Assembly (NCBI GenBank): GCA_028023455.1
Contig: JAQFVV010012529.1
Span: forward strand, 2,792,001-2,856,000
From: Epiperipatus broadwayi
Lineage: Eukaryota > Onychophora > Udeonychophora > Euonychophora > Peripatidae
Direction: 5' to 3'
Length of the DNA: 64,000 nucleotides
The position numbers and the translations under genes were made by a program. This document shows, piece after piece, positions 23,076 to 34,076 of the stretch (positions within the stretch are counted from its first letter, which is position 1; every line of letters starts with the position of its first letter). Under the pieces are notes generated by a model that ran no database searches, had not been told where the DNA came from, and saw nothing but the letters and a program-made list of their open reading frames with translations.

Positions 23076-24568
23076 ATAGAGCTTGTAAAAAAATAAAATT
23101 GTAATTTCTGTCTATCCACAACATGTCTGCTGGTTGATTATAAAGAGCATTACATTTAATAATTATGTGTGTTAATCTTCCACAATTTGAAATAAAGCAA
23201 ATACAATTTGCTTAATATAAATAAAATTCAATACTAAAGATTTCCTTGAAACTAATAGTCTTGTCATAATTCACAATTCAATATTAGTTACTAACTAACA
23301 TTTTATATGTTAGTTAAATAATGAATTAATGGAGAACACTTAAATTCTCCCATTAATAGTATTGAGAAAAATTAAATAAAGATATAAATATGCCTTGTAT
23401 TTGGTGAACATACTTTACAGATGTTTGTTTATTTTTATAAAACTTACATCCCCATATTTTACAGGTTGTTCAGTAAAATTATATATAAAATGGAAAATAT
23501 AATTTAAAGACACCTTTGTTTATTTTTTGTATGCATAATTTGTTATAATACCTTTGAGATGTTTTATGTTGTTTCTTAATGTCTTTAGTGATTTTTTTTT
23601 AAAAAAATATGCTCTCTAATACTGTAGCAATATTTTTTTTTTTTAAAAAAGAAATTAATGTGCTATTTTATGAAGAAAAATAGAATTTGTTCAAAGTTGG
23701 AGAATAGTTTTCTACATTCATGGTTAGTAACAGGCAATTTGTATTCTACATTTTGTGGGATGCCTGATTATTAACTTTGCATCTTCGAAACACTTAACGA
23801 TAATAAGGGAATTTATATTTATGAAATCTGAATTATATATTATTAATTATAAATGGAATATTTTTGTCTGCATAATTTATTCAGTAGTATATTTATATTC
23901 CAATAAATTTTTTTAGAGTTGAATTTTTAAATATGAAAAACTAAAAAAAAAAGCCATTTTCCTTTTGTTTATTAATAATAGATGTAAATAGTTTAATCCT
24001 GAGTTTATGGTAGGGAAACTCAAGAGCTAAATCTTTTTAAATTAATTCCATTGTGCTCAGCCTGCAACTTTGGTATTCAAATGTCATTTCACATCTAAAA
24101 TTAACTGATAACAAAATAAATAAATAAATAATACAGTATATATATTTTAATGTGCATAACATGTATATATTGATTGTAAAATCAACACACACAAGAAAAT
24201 GAAGTTTGCACATATATTAAAGTTATAATTACTTTTAATTTTTTGACTTTTACTTAATTAATACTTTTACTTAATGTAATAAAAATGTTATATTAAACAT
24301 TAAGAACACTATAAAAGTAATTCTGAATTCAAATCAGGTATTTGTAAAATAAATATTAATATAAAATAATCTTTTAATTCTTATACAAATTTTAAAAAAT
24401 TAGAGCTAATGGCCATAATCTGATGTTATATGTATGGCTTATATACAATATTTATTTAAGCATTTATTTCCATGATTTTTATTTTTTACTATTCTTGTTT
24501 TTGTAATTCAATACTAGCGCTATAAATGCATAAACACAACGCTAATATTTAATATCTATTAAACCATT
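23076..24568. other. AT-rich DNA, nothing recognised
   Basis: Homopolymer runs near 23590-23650 can form a small A/T hairpin. No coding signal and no match to other parts of the window were noticed. Confidence 0.4.
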
Positions 24569-24610
24569 GGCTGAGCACTTTTGAGAGTCACGGCTCTCGT
24601 AATCATAGCT
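24569..24610 (+). repeat. Dispersed ~42-bp motif, copy 2
   Basis: GGCTGAGCACTTTTGAGAG ... CGTAATCATAGCT. Related to 940-981 and, inverted, to 44058-44098. The flanks are unrelated by eye. Confidence 0.45.
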
Positions 24611-24752
24611 CTTTGTGAAGTGACTGATTGTCTAATGTTATGCAAATCTATGCAAAGGTCAAGTATTCCATTTCCTTGATATTGAATAATATGTTTCCTT
24701 TCTGTTAATGTTGCTGTGAATTATGATAAAGCAGGTCTGTTTACTTAGCTGA

Positions 24753-25175
24753 TTATTTGCGGTTTACATGGATATCCTGCAAGATTTTGGGGATGTGGGG
24801 AAATGGAAGTGTGTGGTGGATTGTATGTTCTTTCGTATATGAATATTTATGTTGAGATAATCTAGTTTCCAGTGCTGCTTTTGTTTCCCCATAATATGAG
24901 GTTTTACAATTTTTGTCAGAGCATGAGATATTGTAGATCACTTGTGGAGTTTGAGTGAGAGTTAATTGGTCTTTAGTGTTATTGGTTAGTCTGTTGGAAC
25001 TAGGAGGAATGTGAAAACACAACTGAAAGCTTCTATTGAAAATTGAACAAAATTTTTTGTGCATGTTCGGTATGTATGGCAATAATAGCCTATGTCTGTC
25101 CACATTGAGTGTGTTATTGGTCATTTTGTTTTGAAACCATAAGATCTTCTTATTGATGATGCCCTTTGACTTCAA
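24753..25175 (-). pseudogene. Fragment of a second Penelope-like lineage (linker plus GIY-YIG start)
   Basis: A 140-residue minus-strand frame. Residues ~30-75 (LLLPYIPNMHKKFCSIFNRSF...) resemble the linker between reverse transcriptase and endonuclease in PLEs. Residues ~78-110 contain VIYNISC, a CX4C pair, YYGET and LETRLSQHK, the first part of a GIY-YIG nuclease domain (VIY and YYG as the two name motifs, then an Arg on the helix). The linker and domain differ strongly from the PLE at 36-39 kb, so this is a separate lineage. No RT part is seen upstream. The frame ends before the catalytic Glu region, so it is a truncated remnant. Confidence 0.7.
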
Positions 25176-25227
25176 AATTGTAAATATAAAAATATATTAC
25201 ATTATAATCTATACACATACAAAAAAA

Positions 25228-25500
25228 ATTATATATATATATTTCGGTATACATTATTTATGTACACCAATATTTTCTATATGTATCCAATTTAAATATA
25301 GTTTTTTATATTAGATCATATTAATTTTATTTTCAAACTAAGTCCAAATTTAATTTAATTTAAATTTGAATCTGAATTTAATATAATGGTTAATGATATC
25401 TTTAAATTAAATTAAAATCTAGGCATAATTTGAAACAGAAAGCAGTATGATCTAATATAAAAAACTATATTTGAGTTTGATGTAATAATGTATATTGAGA
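25228..25500. repeat. MITE-like element with perfect 27-bp inverted repeats
   Basis: The 27 bp at 25294-25320 (AAATATAG...ATCATA) are exactly inverted at 25446-25472 (TATGATCTAATATAAAAAAC...). Weaker pairing extends outward (GTATACATTA near 25246 against TAATGTATA near 25487). The inside is AT-rich and noncoding. Confidence 0.6.
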
Positions 25501-28500
25501 TATATAGAGAAAAACAATTTTATTATTTGTATGTAGACTATTACATTTTTATATTTATGTTTTTACAGTTCTGAAGACAGCTTATACACTTGAAATTGTA
25601 ACTTTAAAAATAAAATAAAAATTGTATGGAAATAAGTAATTTTTATATATTGGATATAATATAACCAATACAAAAAAGGAAAATGAATATAAAGAAGCAG
25701 ATAATTTTTATAAATTGCTCAAAATATATATTTAAGTTAACAATAAAAATTTTAAATATTTTTTTCTAATTTTTAGGTTAGTCTTTTCTCTAAATACGTA
25801 AATCATATTTTTAAAAATGAAAATATATTTATTAAAAAAAACAATTTTTTTAATAATTAATATCTATTAAATTTGATTTTAACATCTTTGTGCTTAAATT
25901 TGGGTCTGAATGTAAGCATACAAATGTGTATATATAGTTTGTAATGAAACAAAAACAAAAAAAAAAATTCTGGAAGGAAAAAAGAATAATCTTACATTTG
26001 TAATTATTAGAATTAGATTTTTGAAACACAGTATATAATCCTGCATTTTTCGATAATTGTAATATACATTATATTATGTTGGGTATCTCAATTTTGATTT
26101 TTTAATATTCAATTAGATTTGTACAATTTAAGTTGTAATATTATTTAATATTTATCTCAAAGTTAGCCCTTTATTTTATTTTGAATATTTTTATTATATT
26201 TATTTAAAAATAAATTTATTTATAGACAAAATTAATTAATTATTACATGAACAATTTAATACATTATCAATAAAGAAGATTATTAATAAAGCAACAAATT
26301 TACAGTCAAATACTCTTACTTCAAAACAATCATGTCACTTTAATTTTTTTTTCAAATGATTTGTCTTTAAATTAGCAATATATGAATTGTTTGTGAAATA
26401 AAGGTGAAACTGTATTTAAATTCAGCTTTAAAAAACGTCTTTTAAGGCAAGATTCAGTTATTGATTTAAATATTGTTTTTATTTAGTTTTTATTTTATTT
26501 TCTTGAATTGCCAAAATTGATGATGGAAGAATTTACATCCATGGCATACTTCGATTACTAAACTTGAAACAGGACTATGATTCTGGTTGTAATCTGCCAA
26601 AAGCTTGCTCAGTGTATTAAAAAACTTTTGATCTGCAATTGTTATCTTTTCATAATAACTCGATTACATCAAGTTTATAAGAATTATTATCTGATGAGTA
26701 AAATAACATTCAGTTGTTCATAGATAAGATAAAATCATTCATTGTTGTATCTTATTTCAGTTTTTTAGGCTCACATAATTATCATTTTATTTTTTAAGTG
26801 TGATTATGAAGTTACATTTAAAAAATCTTATATTAACTGCCAAGAGAAAAAATGTCCATGAAATAATACTTTTTGTGAGTGGAGAAAGGAAACTGACTTT
26901 TTTTTAAATTTTTCTCTCAGTGATTCAACTATGCACCAAAAGATGTGATTTTTTTACTTTAAAAAAATTGCTTTAATAGAGTTTATTTCCTCTTTAAATT
27001 ATATTTTTTAATACATCTAGCTTCACTAATGCTTATTTTATATATATTTTGTTTTATTTAACTATTATAACATTTCCAGTCTTATTATTAGAAACAGTAA
27101 TTTATAAAAATTAAAGTTTTATATGAAAAAAATGTAAAAATATATTTATTTTTAATTATATATAATTATTGTAGTACAATATTTTTTTTATGTGTGCTTA
27201 TTTATGTTTATATCTGAGATCATCGTAAACTTTTTTGTCATTAATTGATTGATATCAGTAACTCTGCTTACAGATATTTATAGTTAATGAATATTTTTAC
27301 ATTTCAAACATATAACTACAAACATTAACAAAAATCCATGCTAATTCCCAATGTTTTAGACCTAAAAAAATGTTATAGATATATTGAACTTAATAATTTA
27401 AAGGTCATAATTTAGTTAAATGAAATGTAATTTTTACTTTAAGAAAGAATGATTAATAATCATTTATGTATTTATTGAAAGGTAGTTGTTTTGAATAAAT
27501 ATTTTCTAGAAATGCATCATTTATAAATTAATTTTGTGTAATGTACTGTTGCTCCATGATTCTTTTATTTTTTATTACTACTAAAGAAATAATAGAAGAC
27601 TATTTTAATTTTAAAAAATATAAGAAATCACAAAGATTTATCTTATACTAACATAATATGATAAATAAAGTTGTAAAGAATATTTTAACTAAATATAAAA
27701 AAGGAATAGAATTATATAATGCAGTTTTTGCATCCTTACTTAAGATCCTGCGTATTAATTCTACAAGTAATTATGATAGAAATAATATTATGATTATTTT
27801 TGAGAGCAAACCATTCTCAATTTTAAACTAGAAATTTAATTTAATTAAGTAAGCAAAATATTAAACAGAAATATTAAGGGAAAAAGTACCAAAACTTAAT
27901 AGTAGATATTAACAGTTTGTTATAAGAAATAATAATTTTTAAAAAAGAAGAAACTGATTTAATTTTATGCAAAATACAATTTAGTTGAAATCAGAATAAA
28001 ATTGAAGAGTACAAAAAGTGGGACAAAATATTATTGATAAGAAAACCAAAATACTTTCAAAATACAAGAAAATTTATAATCTCTACATTCTTTTAAACAG
28101 TAAACATATTAGTTTGAATTAATTAATAAAGCTACAAGAAATTAAAAAAAAAAGGGGAAGATATTTAATCCATTTTGATATTATATTTGCTTGGCATCAT
28201 TATCATTTTCATAAATAAATATAGTTATTCTAACTCCATAAGAAAATAAGAATAGAAGATAAATGAAATAGGGTTAAAGATGAATTTTATAATGATTATA
28301 TTAAAGTAATCTATGGAAAACAAATATATCACATATGTCATATGCTATTTGTTTAGATTTTTTGTGTGACATCTTGCAATATTATCTTAATTTTTTCAGT
28401 AACAATTTTTTTTACTTCTAATGCTTGCCTAATTGTAGCTGTATTGTATTCCACTTTTAGCAATGATATCTTAATGAATGCAATCAAGATTATCCCTCTT

Positions 28501-29004
28501 TAAAAAATGTCTAAGATAATCTTTATAATATAAACAAGATCTGCTTCTTTTATGAAAGATGTATTCAAATTCACCACAAAGTGCATTTTCAGGAATCTGT
28601 TACTATTCATTTGCTTCACATGTCTAATGCATTGAAGATGTGCCTTTACATTTTAGATGCAATATCATATCCTATTTTGAGAATATTTCTAATGTACTTA
28701 TTCTTATATTAATAGTTGATCTTTTTTCTTTTTCATAATAATTCAGTAGAGTAACAACATTACATACAACTAATTTAGTTGAAGTAGTTATATTACTGTG
28801 GTAAAATACTTTTTTTTAATTTGTTAAGTATAATAGCATCATATTAAGTAATTATCCAAGTCATCCATTCTACTCAAAGCAACTATCAAGATATTTAAAT
28901 TGATTAATATTTTTGGATTTATAACTATCTAATTAAAAAGATGCTGATGATTTTTTATGCAGAGCTGATTGATAAAGAACCTGAATTTTATTAACATTAT
29001 ATAT
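25501..29004. other. Long AT-rich region, no gene seen
   Basis: About 3.5 kb with dense stops in all frames and many poly(A)/poly(T) runs. I found no protein motif and no repeat shared with other regions. It ends in a TA tract next to the PLE arm. Confidence 0.45.
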
Positions 29005-29148
29005 ATATATATAAATGCAAAACCATAAAACAATACAATACTAGATTAAATTTTAAAATTTTTACCAAAATCCTTACACAACCATGGTTTCATCTACTAC
29101 AAATAGACCTTCTCAAGTGAAAATCAATCTAAAGGAAAGCATATATAT

Positions 29149-31094
29149 TATAACGGAATAGCGTTACATAGGGTTTGAACCTAGGAAAGTTAAATATATA
29201 TTGATGACGAAATAAATGACGGGTACAAAACTTTTTAACAAAGCGATCTTGTTTTAAGAATAAACGCGAAACAGCCGTGTCTAAAGCAGATCGCAGCTAT
29301 ACAAGAGTACCTGTCAGATTTATTGAAATAAAATTAAAAGAGTTTTTATTTTTGAGAAATTAATTATTATAATCATTATTTGTCAAGTTTGTTTTTTTTG
29401 TTATTTCATTTTAAAAGAAAAAGAGAATGTTCGAGAACAAATTAGAAAATTTATTAAATCATTTTGAACAAAAAGAAAAAAAAAGAAAAATAAGTAAATT
29501 AATTAATCTGTAATAGGTAAAAAAAAATTCCAAGCGATCTAAGATATTTTGAATGGGGGGCAATTAGTAGAGTCAAATTTAGAGAAGTTGAAACAATAAG
29601 CAGGATGTATGTTGGTAAAGTCTAGATAACAATCCCAAATTTAGAAACAGAGGTGATAAAAAGTGTACACTGCTATTGTACTACTTAGACTTCTGACTCC
29701 GGCTAAAACAATATGTAAGAAAAATGGAAAAACTAAATTAAATTCCCACGTGGTGCAAATGTCACAGAAACTATTAAATAAAGAGGATCCTTGATCAGCA
29801 AATAAGAACTAATGACTTATGAGTGCATGGTAGAGATTGGAGGAAAAATTCAAGGTGTCACGGCGGGAAAAAGAGAGAAGAAAAAGGCAAGACGGAACCG
29901 AAAAAGGACACTAAAATTGAAAGTTGTTGAAGGCGAAATCAAGTTGAATTGTAGCGGAAAGTATAATTAATTTTTCTTGCGGAGCTTCCGATTAAGTGCT
30001 TGGACTACCTAACCTACACTTGTGTAATATCGCAGCCGAAATGCGTTGCTGAATCCAAAATTCGCGGCTTGGCCGCCGAACCTTCGCACCCGGCACCGTT
30101 GATCGTCCTAGAATGCTCTCAACCTCGGAGAAAATGAACTCAAGGACCACACACACCCTGGAAGCCTCACCCAGAACCGACATGTGGAATTAATAAAATA
30201 TCGCTCAGGATCCCATTACAGTATTCTCGTCCCACAGGTAGTTATTTTTTAACATTTGCTTACACATTCATGCACCAGATAAATACTTTAAAGTGGAGAA
30301 CGATTTACAAACATTAAGTATAAAATGATTAAATTGCTAATGACCAACCGAACTGCTAAAGAACTCAACCAGTATAATATGTACAATTAATACTCAGCAA
30401 AGATCTATGTAAGTTAATATTCGCTTCCGTAATTGTGTTATCTAGACTTACTAAATTATATATCTGCATAATAATTTTATTTACCCAGTTTACAAATAAA
30501 TCATTCACTTAATTAATGTTTCTTTTATTGATCGCTTGGAATTTCAAATTTATTTAACCAATGTTGAATGAGTGCGGGAGTGATCTATTTTATATAATTT
30601 GAATGGGTGCATTTAATATGTTAGTTAAGCGTTAAGTATATTTATAGCATTTATAATTGTCGTACCATTCTTAGGTTAAGGTTAAGTTTTGGGAGATTTA
30701 TTCTGGGGGATATAGGGCGGGCCTAACCATGTTAAAGGCATGTCAATAGTGTGTTAAGAGTAATGAGCGATATAGTTCGGAAATAGTGGCTGTGTTCATT
30801 TCTTGCTGTCCGCTGGAGCGATGCTTGGGCATGTTCTGTGATATAGTTGAGTGAGCGTGTGCACGTGCGTGGCGAGCTTGAAAGGGTTCTCCTGGCGCCT
30901 ATTACTCGGATTCAATCTGAATCTAGGTATGAAACAAATAAAACGTGCGTGTATATGTGTTTGAAACTATTTTCACAAAACATTATGTAACCCCGGACGA
31001 CAGAACACAGCGGGTTCGAAAAAGGGAATCGTCAATAGGAAAGCCAGAAGGAGAACTAGTGTCCGCAGATATATAGACGAGGGTCCGGGTTACA
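29149..31094 (+). repeat. LTR-2 5' LTR (1,946 bp)
   Basis: Nearly identical to 34077-36022. The terminal TG is TA here, a G-to-A change at 29150. It contains a GC-richer segment around 29990-30190 whose 63-codon minus-strand frame is also present in the other LTR and is probably not a gene. Confidence 0.9.
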
Positions 31095-31116
31095 TTTGGC
31101 GCGTCAACGTGCGGCG
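31095..31116 (+). promoter_or_regulatory. Candidate primer-binding site of LTR-2
   Basis: Directly after the LTR end TTACA comes TTTGGCGCGTCAACGTGCGG. TGGCGC at the start of the internal region is typical of tRNA-primed LTR elements. The matching tRNA was not identified. Confidence 0.5.
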
Positions 31117-31950
31117 AAACTGTTGTTTCAAAGGGCAGAACCGACGTGAAAATAACTGACGTTTCTAATAACGAAAGTCAATTTAAATAAAGAGACCCTG
31201 AGAAGGAAAGACGTTTAGCGACATAAAGAAGGCGCTCGGAACAACAGAATAAATTATCTATTAAAGCGGGGGGGAAATTTTATAATCACTAAAAGTCAAA
31301 GTATTAAACATTGCTTGAGAGAGTGGGAAGGGGATTTAGTTTTTTATCATTATTAAAATAATCAAGCAGTCGAATATACCTGATATTTGTAGAAAGCTGT
31401 GGAATAGCGGGATTCCGTGGAAGAAATATCGGAAGTAATTCATAAATTAATTTCTATATTAGCAAGTTAACCGCAAATAAATTTAATCAAAAAAAAAAAA
31501 ATATATATACATCGTTAAAAGACGCATTGTAATATTATTATATTCTTGCGCAAAGGAACGAACTGTAACCGGGATCTTGTTAGGAGTTGTGTGTTACTTA
31601 AAAATAAAAGGGACGTTGAGCGTAAACAACACATATATATAAATAACCACCGAAAAAAAAATTTTTATTATAAAAGATAAATAAAGAATAGCGTATCTAC
31701 ATATGTAACGACGCGTGTAACAGTATATAGGTATAACCGCACATATACCGATAGCTACTGTATATAAATAAAGGGGAACAGTGAGAACTGGGATAATCTG
31801 AGCGATAGAAACTAAACTTAAGGGCTTACTGTGGGAATTTTAAGAGCAAGGAGCATCTGAAAATAGGACAAGACAGTCAGTGGGACCAGCGGAGTAGTAG
31901 GTGACGAGCCGTGGATTAGCATAATCACATCACAAAGCAAGTAAATAACG

Positions 31951-33102
31951 ATGGAAGAAATCCAAAATGAAAGCATGTGGGAACAGACGGGGGAGAGTCC
32001 GATACAGTTTAAGAGACGGGATGCGGAGAGCAAAGGGGACATCAAAGTATTAATAAGGATGATGACTCAAATGATGGCCGAAATGAGGGCAGATAGGGAA
32101 GAGCGTAGGAGAGATAGGGAAGAGTGGAAAGAGGAAACAAGGCAATTGCTCCGGGGAAAGGGAGTGAAGTCAGAGGAGTGCCAAGGGGAAGATAGTACTT
32201 TTTCCAAAGTTGAGGAAGAGATAGAGCAGAATGGGATGGAGATGGATAGAACGAAGTCAGACCTGAATGGTCTAAAGGAAAGGGTAGAGATCCTAACCGA
32301 TGATATAGAGAGGGGAAGTAAGCACCAAGAGGGGATGAAGGAAGCAATAAGGCAGACAGAAGAGTCGTGTCACGAAATAAGACAGCGCCAGGATGAAATC
32401 CGAGAGGAACTGGGAGAGTGGGGACAGAGAATCCAAAGGATGGAAGCAGACCAGGGACGTGGGAACCTGAGTAGTCGGATAGAAGAGATGGAGAAGAGAT
32501 GGGGAAAGCAGAGCTCGCAGCAGGACACAAATAGGGTATGGGCGGAGAGACAGATGAAGATAGAAATATATAGGGCGGGAGAGAACGAAAACCCGATGGA
32601 CCACCTCGAAAGCGTCAGGAATCTGTTTGGAGAACCAACGGCGAGAGAACCTGACCGGGTAAACATCGCAAGCACCTACCTACAGGGCCCGGCGAGAGAT
32701 TGGTGGAGGACACTTGAATTTAAACCCCGGTCATATGAGGAATATAAGGAGGAGGTTTTGCGGTGTTTCTGGAGCACAGCCCGCCAAGAAGGGATTTATT
32801 TTAGGATCACCAGAGAGAAATATGGGGGGAGGCCCGGTGAGACGGCTACTCAGTTTTATTATAGGCAGGTGGCGAGCCTCCAACAATTGCCTGCGTACCC
32901 CATGACAGAAATGCAGATTATCTCGATAATAAGGCACAATATGCCGACCACCCTCAGACACATGATGCTGGGAAGAGATCATAAAGGGATCCATGAGATG
33001 GGGGAAATGGTCGCAAAATTTGAACAAGAAGGGATAGGAGTGCAAATAGAGAGGGCCGGTAATGAACAACTCAGAAAACGAGTGCCACCGGACCGATACT
33101 AA
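31951..33102 (+). CDS. LTR-2 Gag (383 aa), intact
   Basis: A full open frame with a clear start. Residues ~30-190 are almost entirely Glu, Arg, Lys, Gln and Met with heptad-like spacing (ERRRDREEWKEETRQ), a strong coiled-coil candidate. Residues ~203-365 form the capsid domain of Ty3-like elements: ENPMDHLESV, TYLQGPARDWW (243-252), YKEEVLRCFW (265-274), QFYYRQV and IIRHNMPTTLRHMML. No CCHC zinc knuckle is present, so RNA binding would depend on the basic C-terminus or another protein. It is much less AT-rich than the surrounding DNA. Because pol is gone, this protein would need enzymes from a complete relative to complete its cycle. Confidence 0.85.
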   Translation: MEEIQNESMWEQTGESPIQFKRRDAESKGDIKVLIRMMTQMMAEMRADREERRRDREEWKEETRQLLRGKGVKSEECQGEDSTFSKVEEEIEQNGMEMDRTKSDLNGLKERVEILTDDIERGSKHQEGMKEAIRQTEESCHEIRQRQDEIREELGEWGQRIQRMEADQGRGNLSSRIEEMEKRWGKQSSQQDTNRVWAERQMKIEIYRAGENENPMDHLESVRNLFGEPTAREPDRVNIASTYLQGPARDWWRTLEFKPRSYEEYKEEVLRCFWSTARQEGIYFRITREKYGGRPGETATQFYYRQVASLQQLPAYPMTEMQIISIIRHNMPTTLRHMMLGRDHKGIHEMGEMVAKFEQEGIGVQIERAGNEQLRKRVPPDRY

Positions 33103-33836
33103 TTTAAAGGATGGAGGAAAGTAAAGGGACGACCCTGGACATCACAAAGATAGACGTTGAAAAGGAATTCACTTGGGAAATAGACGCCACGAAATGGAAG
33201 TGACCCGTGATATGAAATGGTATTGGAGAGGGAGTTCATTAATACTGTAGTAAGAAAGAGAGGGGGGATGACTAAGATAAAGCCTAGGGTGTAACATCTG
33301 AAACAAACAAGCCAACCGATCGCGAAGTAGCCTGTAGTGTGTAGAGCCTAAAAAAAAAAAAAAGGAAAAAAAAAAAGAGAAAGAGGGGGGTAATGAGTGA
33401 ATGCTGCGAGATGGAATAGAGTACCTACCCTCCAGAGAAGGTGGGTGAATTGGTCGGGGAGTACCTTGCAGGACCCGGAGAAGGCTGGCACAGGACGCTG
33501 GCCCAACTTAATGGCGGAAAGTCCCGCAACCTATTTGAGAGTTCTTACCGACTCACTGCCCAAAACTTCGTTATTGCTGAGCGGGTCAGACTTTCCTAAA
33601 ATCTTAGTTAGAGATTGATCGTATTCTGCATCGGGGACTTCGGAAAGGTCCATCCCCATGCCTCCTGTCAGGGATACACGAGACCCATTGGCCGTTGACG
33701 TCAATCGTGGCATCCCCTAGATGTCCATATAGGTATAAGCCTAAGAGTTAAAGTCGAGTTCAAGTTTTTTTTCCGTTAACAGTGTTTAAGGGGAAGTCTG
33801 ACCGCAGAGCGCCTGATTCAAATCTAAGGGGGAGAC
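33103..33836. other. LTR-2 internal region where pol is missing
   Basis: About 730 bp after gag without a protease, reverse transcriptase, RNase H or integrase-core motif. A run of A (33349-33375) lies inside. GAGCGCCTGATTCAAATCTA near 33807 probably belongs to the integrase end but in another frame. Confidence 0.55.
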
Positions 33837-34010
33837 AGAGTCATGGTAAGAGCAAATCCGGTCAGTCGACCGGAGCAGCACATATTCAAGAAATTCCTCG
33901 ACATCTATGAGGGCCCATATGAGATCGTCCGGGCATATGGGAATAATGCCTTTGTACTGTCCCAAGGAAAGGGAACATTTAATGCGAGGGCATTGAAGAG
34001 GGCCGAATAA
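33837..34010 (+). pseudogene. Integrase C-terminal remnant of LTR-2 pol
   Basis: Reads GDRVMVRANP (the Met at 33843), then FKKFLDIYEGPYEIVRAYGNNAFVL and ends at TAA 34008-34010. This is the usual C-terminal beta-barrel tail of Ty3-type integrases: GD.V, then F....GPY.I and NA..L. The frame has a stop just upstream (33825-33827), and compatible sequence continues in another frame, so it is a fragment left after a large internal deletion, not a gene. It shows the parent element carried a Ty3-type pol. Confidence 0.75.
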
Positions 34011-34062
34011 CTTGGCTCCTTCTCAGAGCTAAAATCCGCAATCCTCGGATTTTACTCTACAC

Positions 34063-34076
34063 CAGGCGGGGAGATA
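34063..34076 (+). promoter_or_regulatory. Polypurine tract of LTR-2
   Basis: CAGGCGGGGAGATA ends directly at the first base of the 3' LTR, the position where plus-strand DNA synthesis starts in LTR elements. Confidence 0.6.

Noticed and set aside
29992-30183. 63-codon minus-strand frame found identically in both LTRs of LTR-2
   Set aside because: It is duplicated only because it lies in the LTR. It has no domain, and its frame follows from a GC-richer stretch with few stops.
32042-33069. Several minus-strand frames opposite LTR-2 gag
   Set aside because: They mirror the strongly biased gag sequence (Ser/Leu/Pro-rich shadows) and have no domain.
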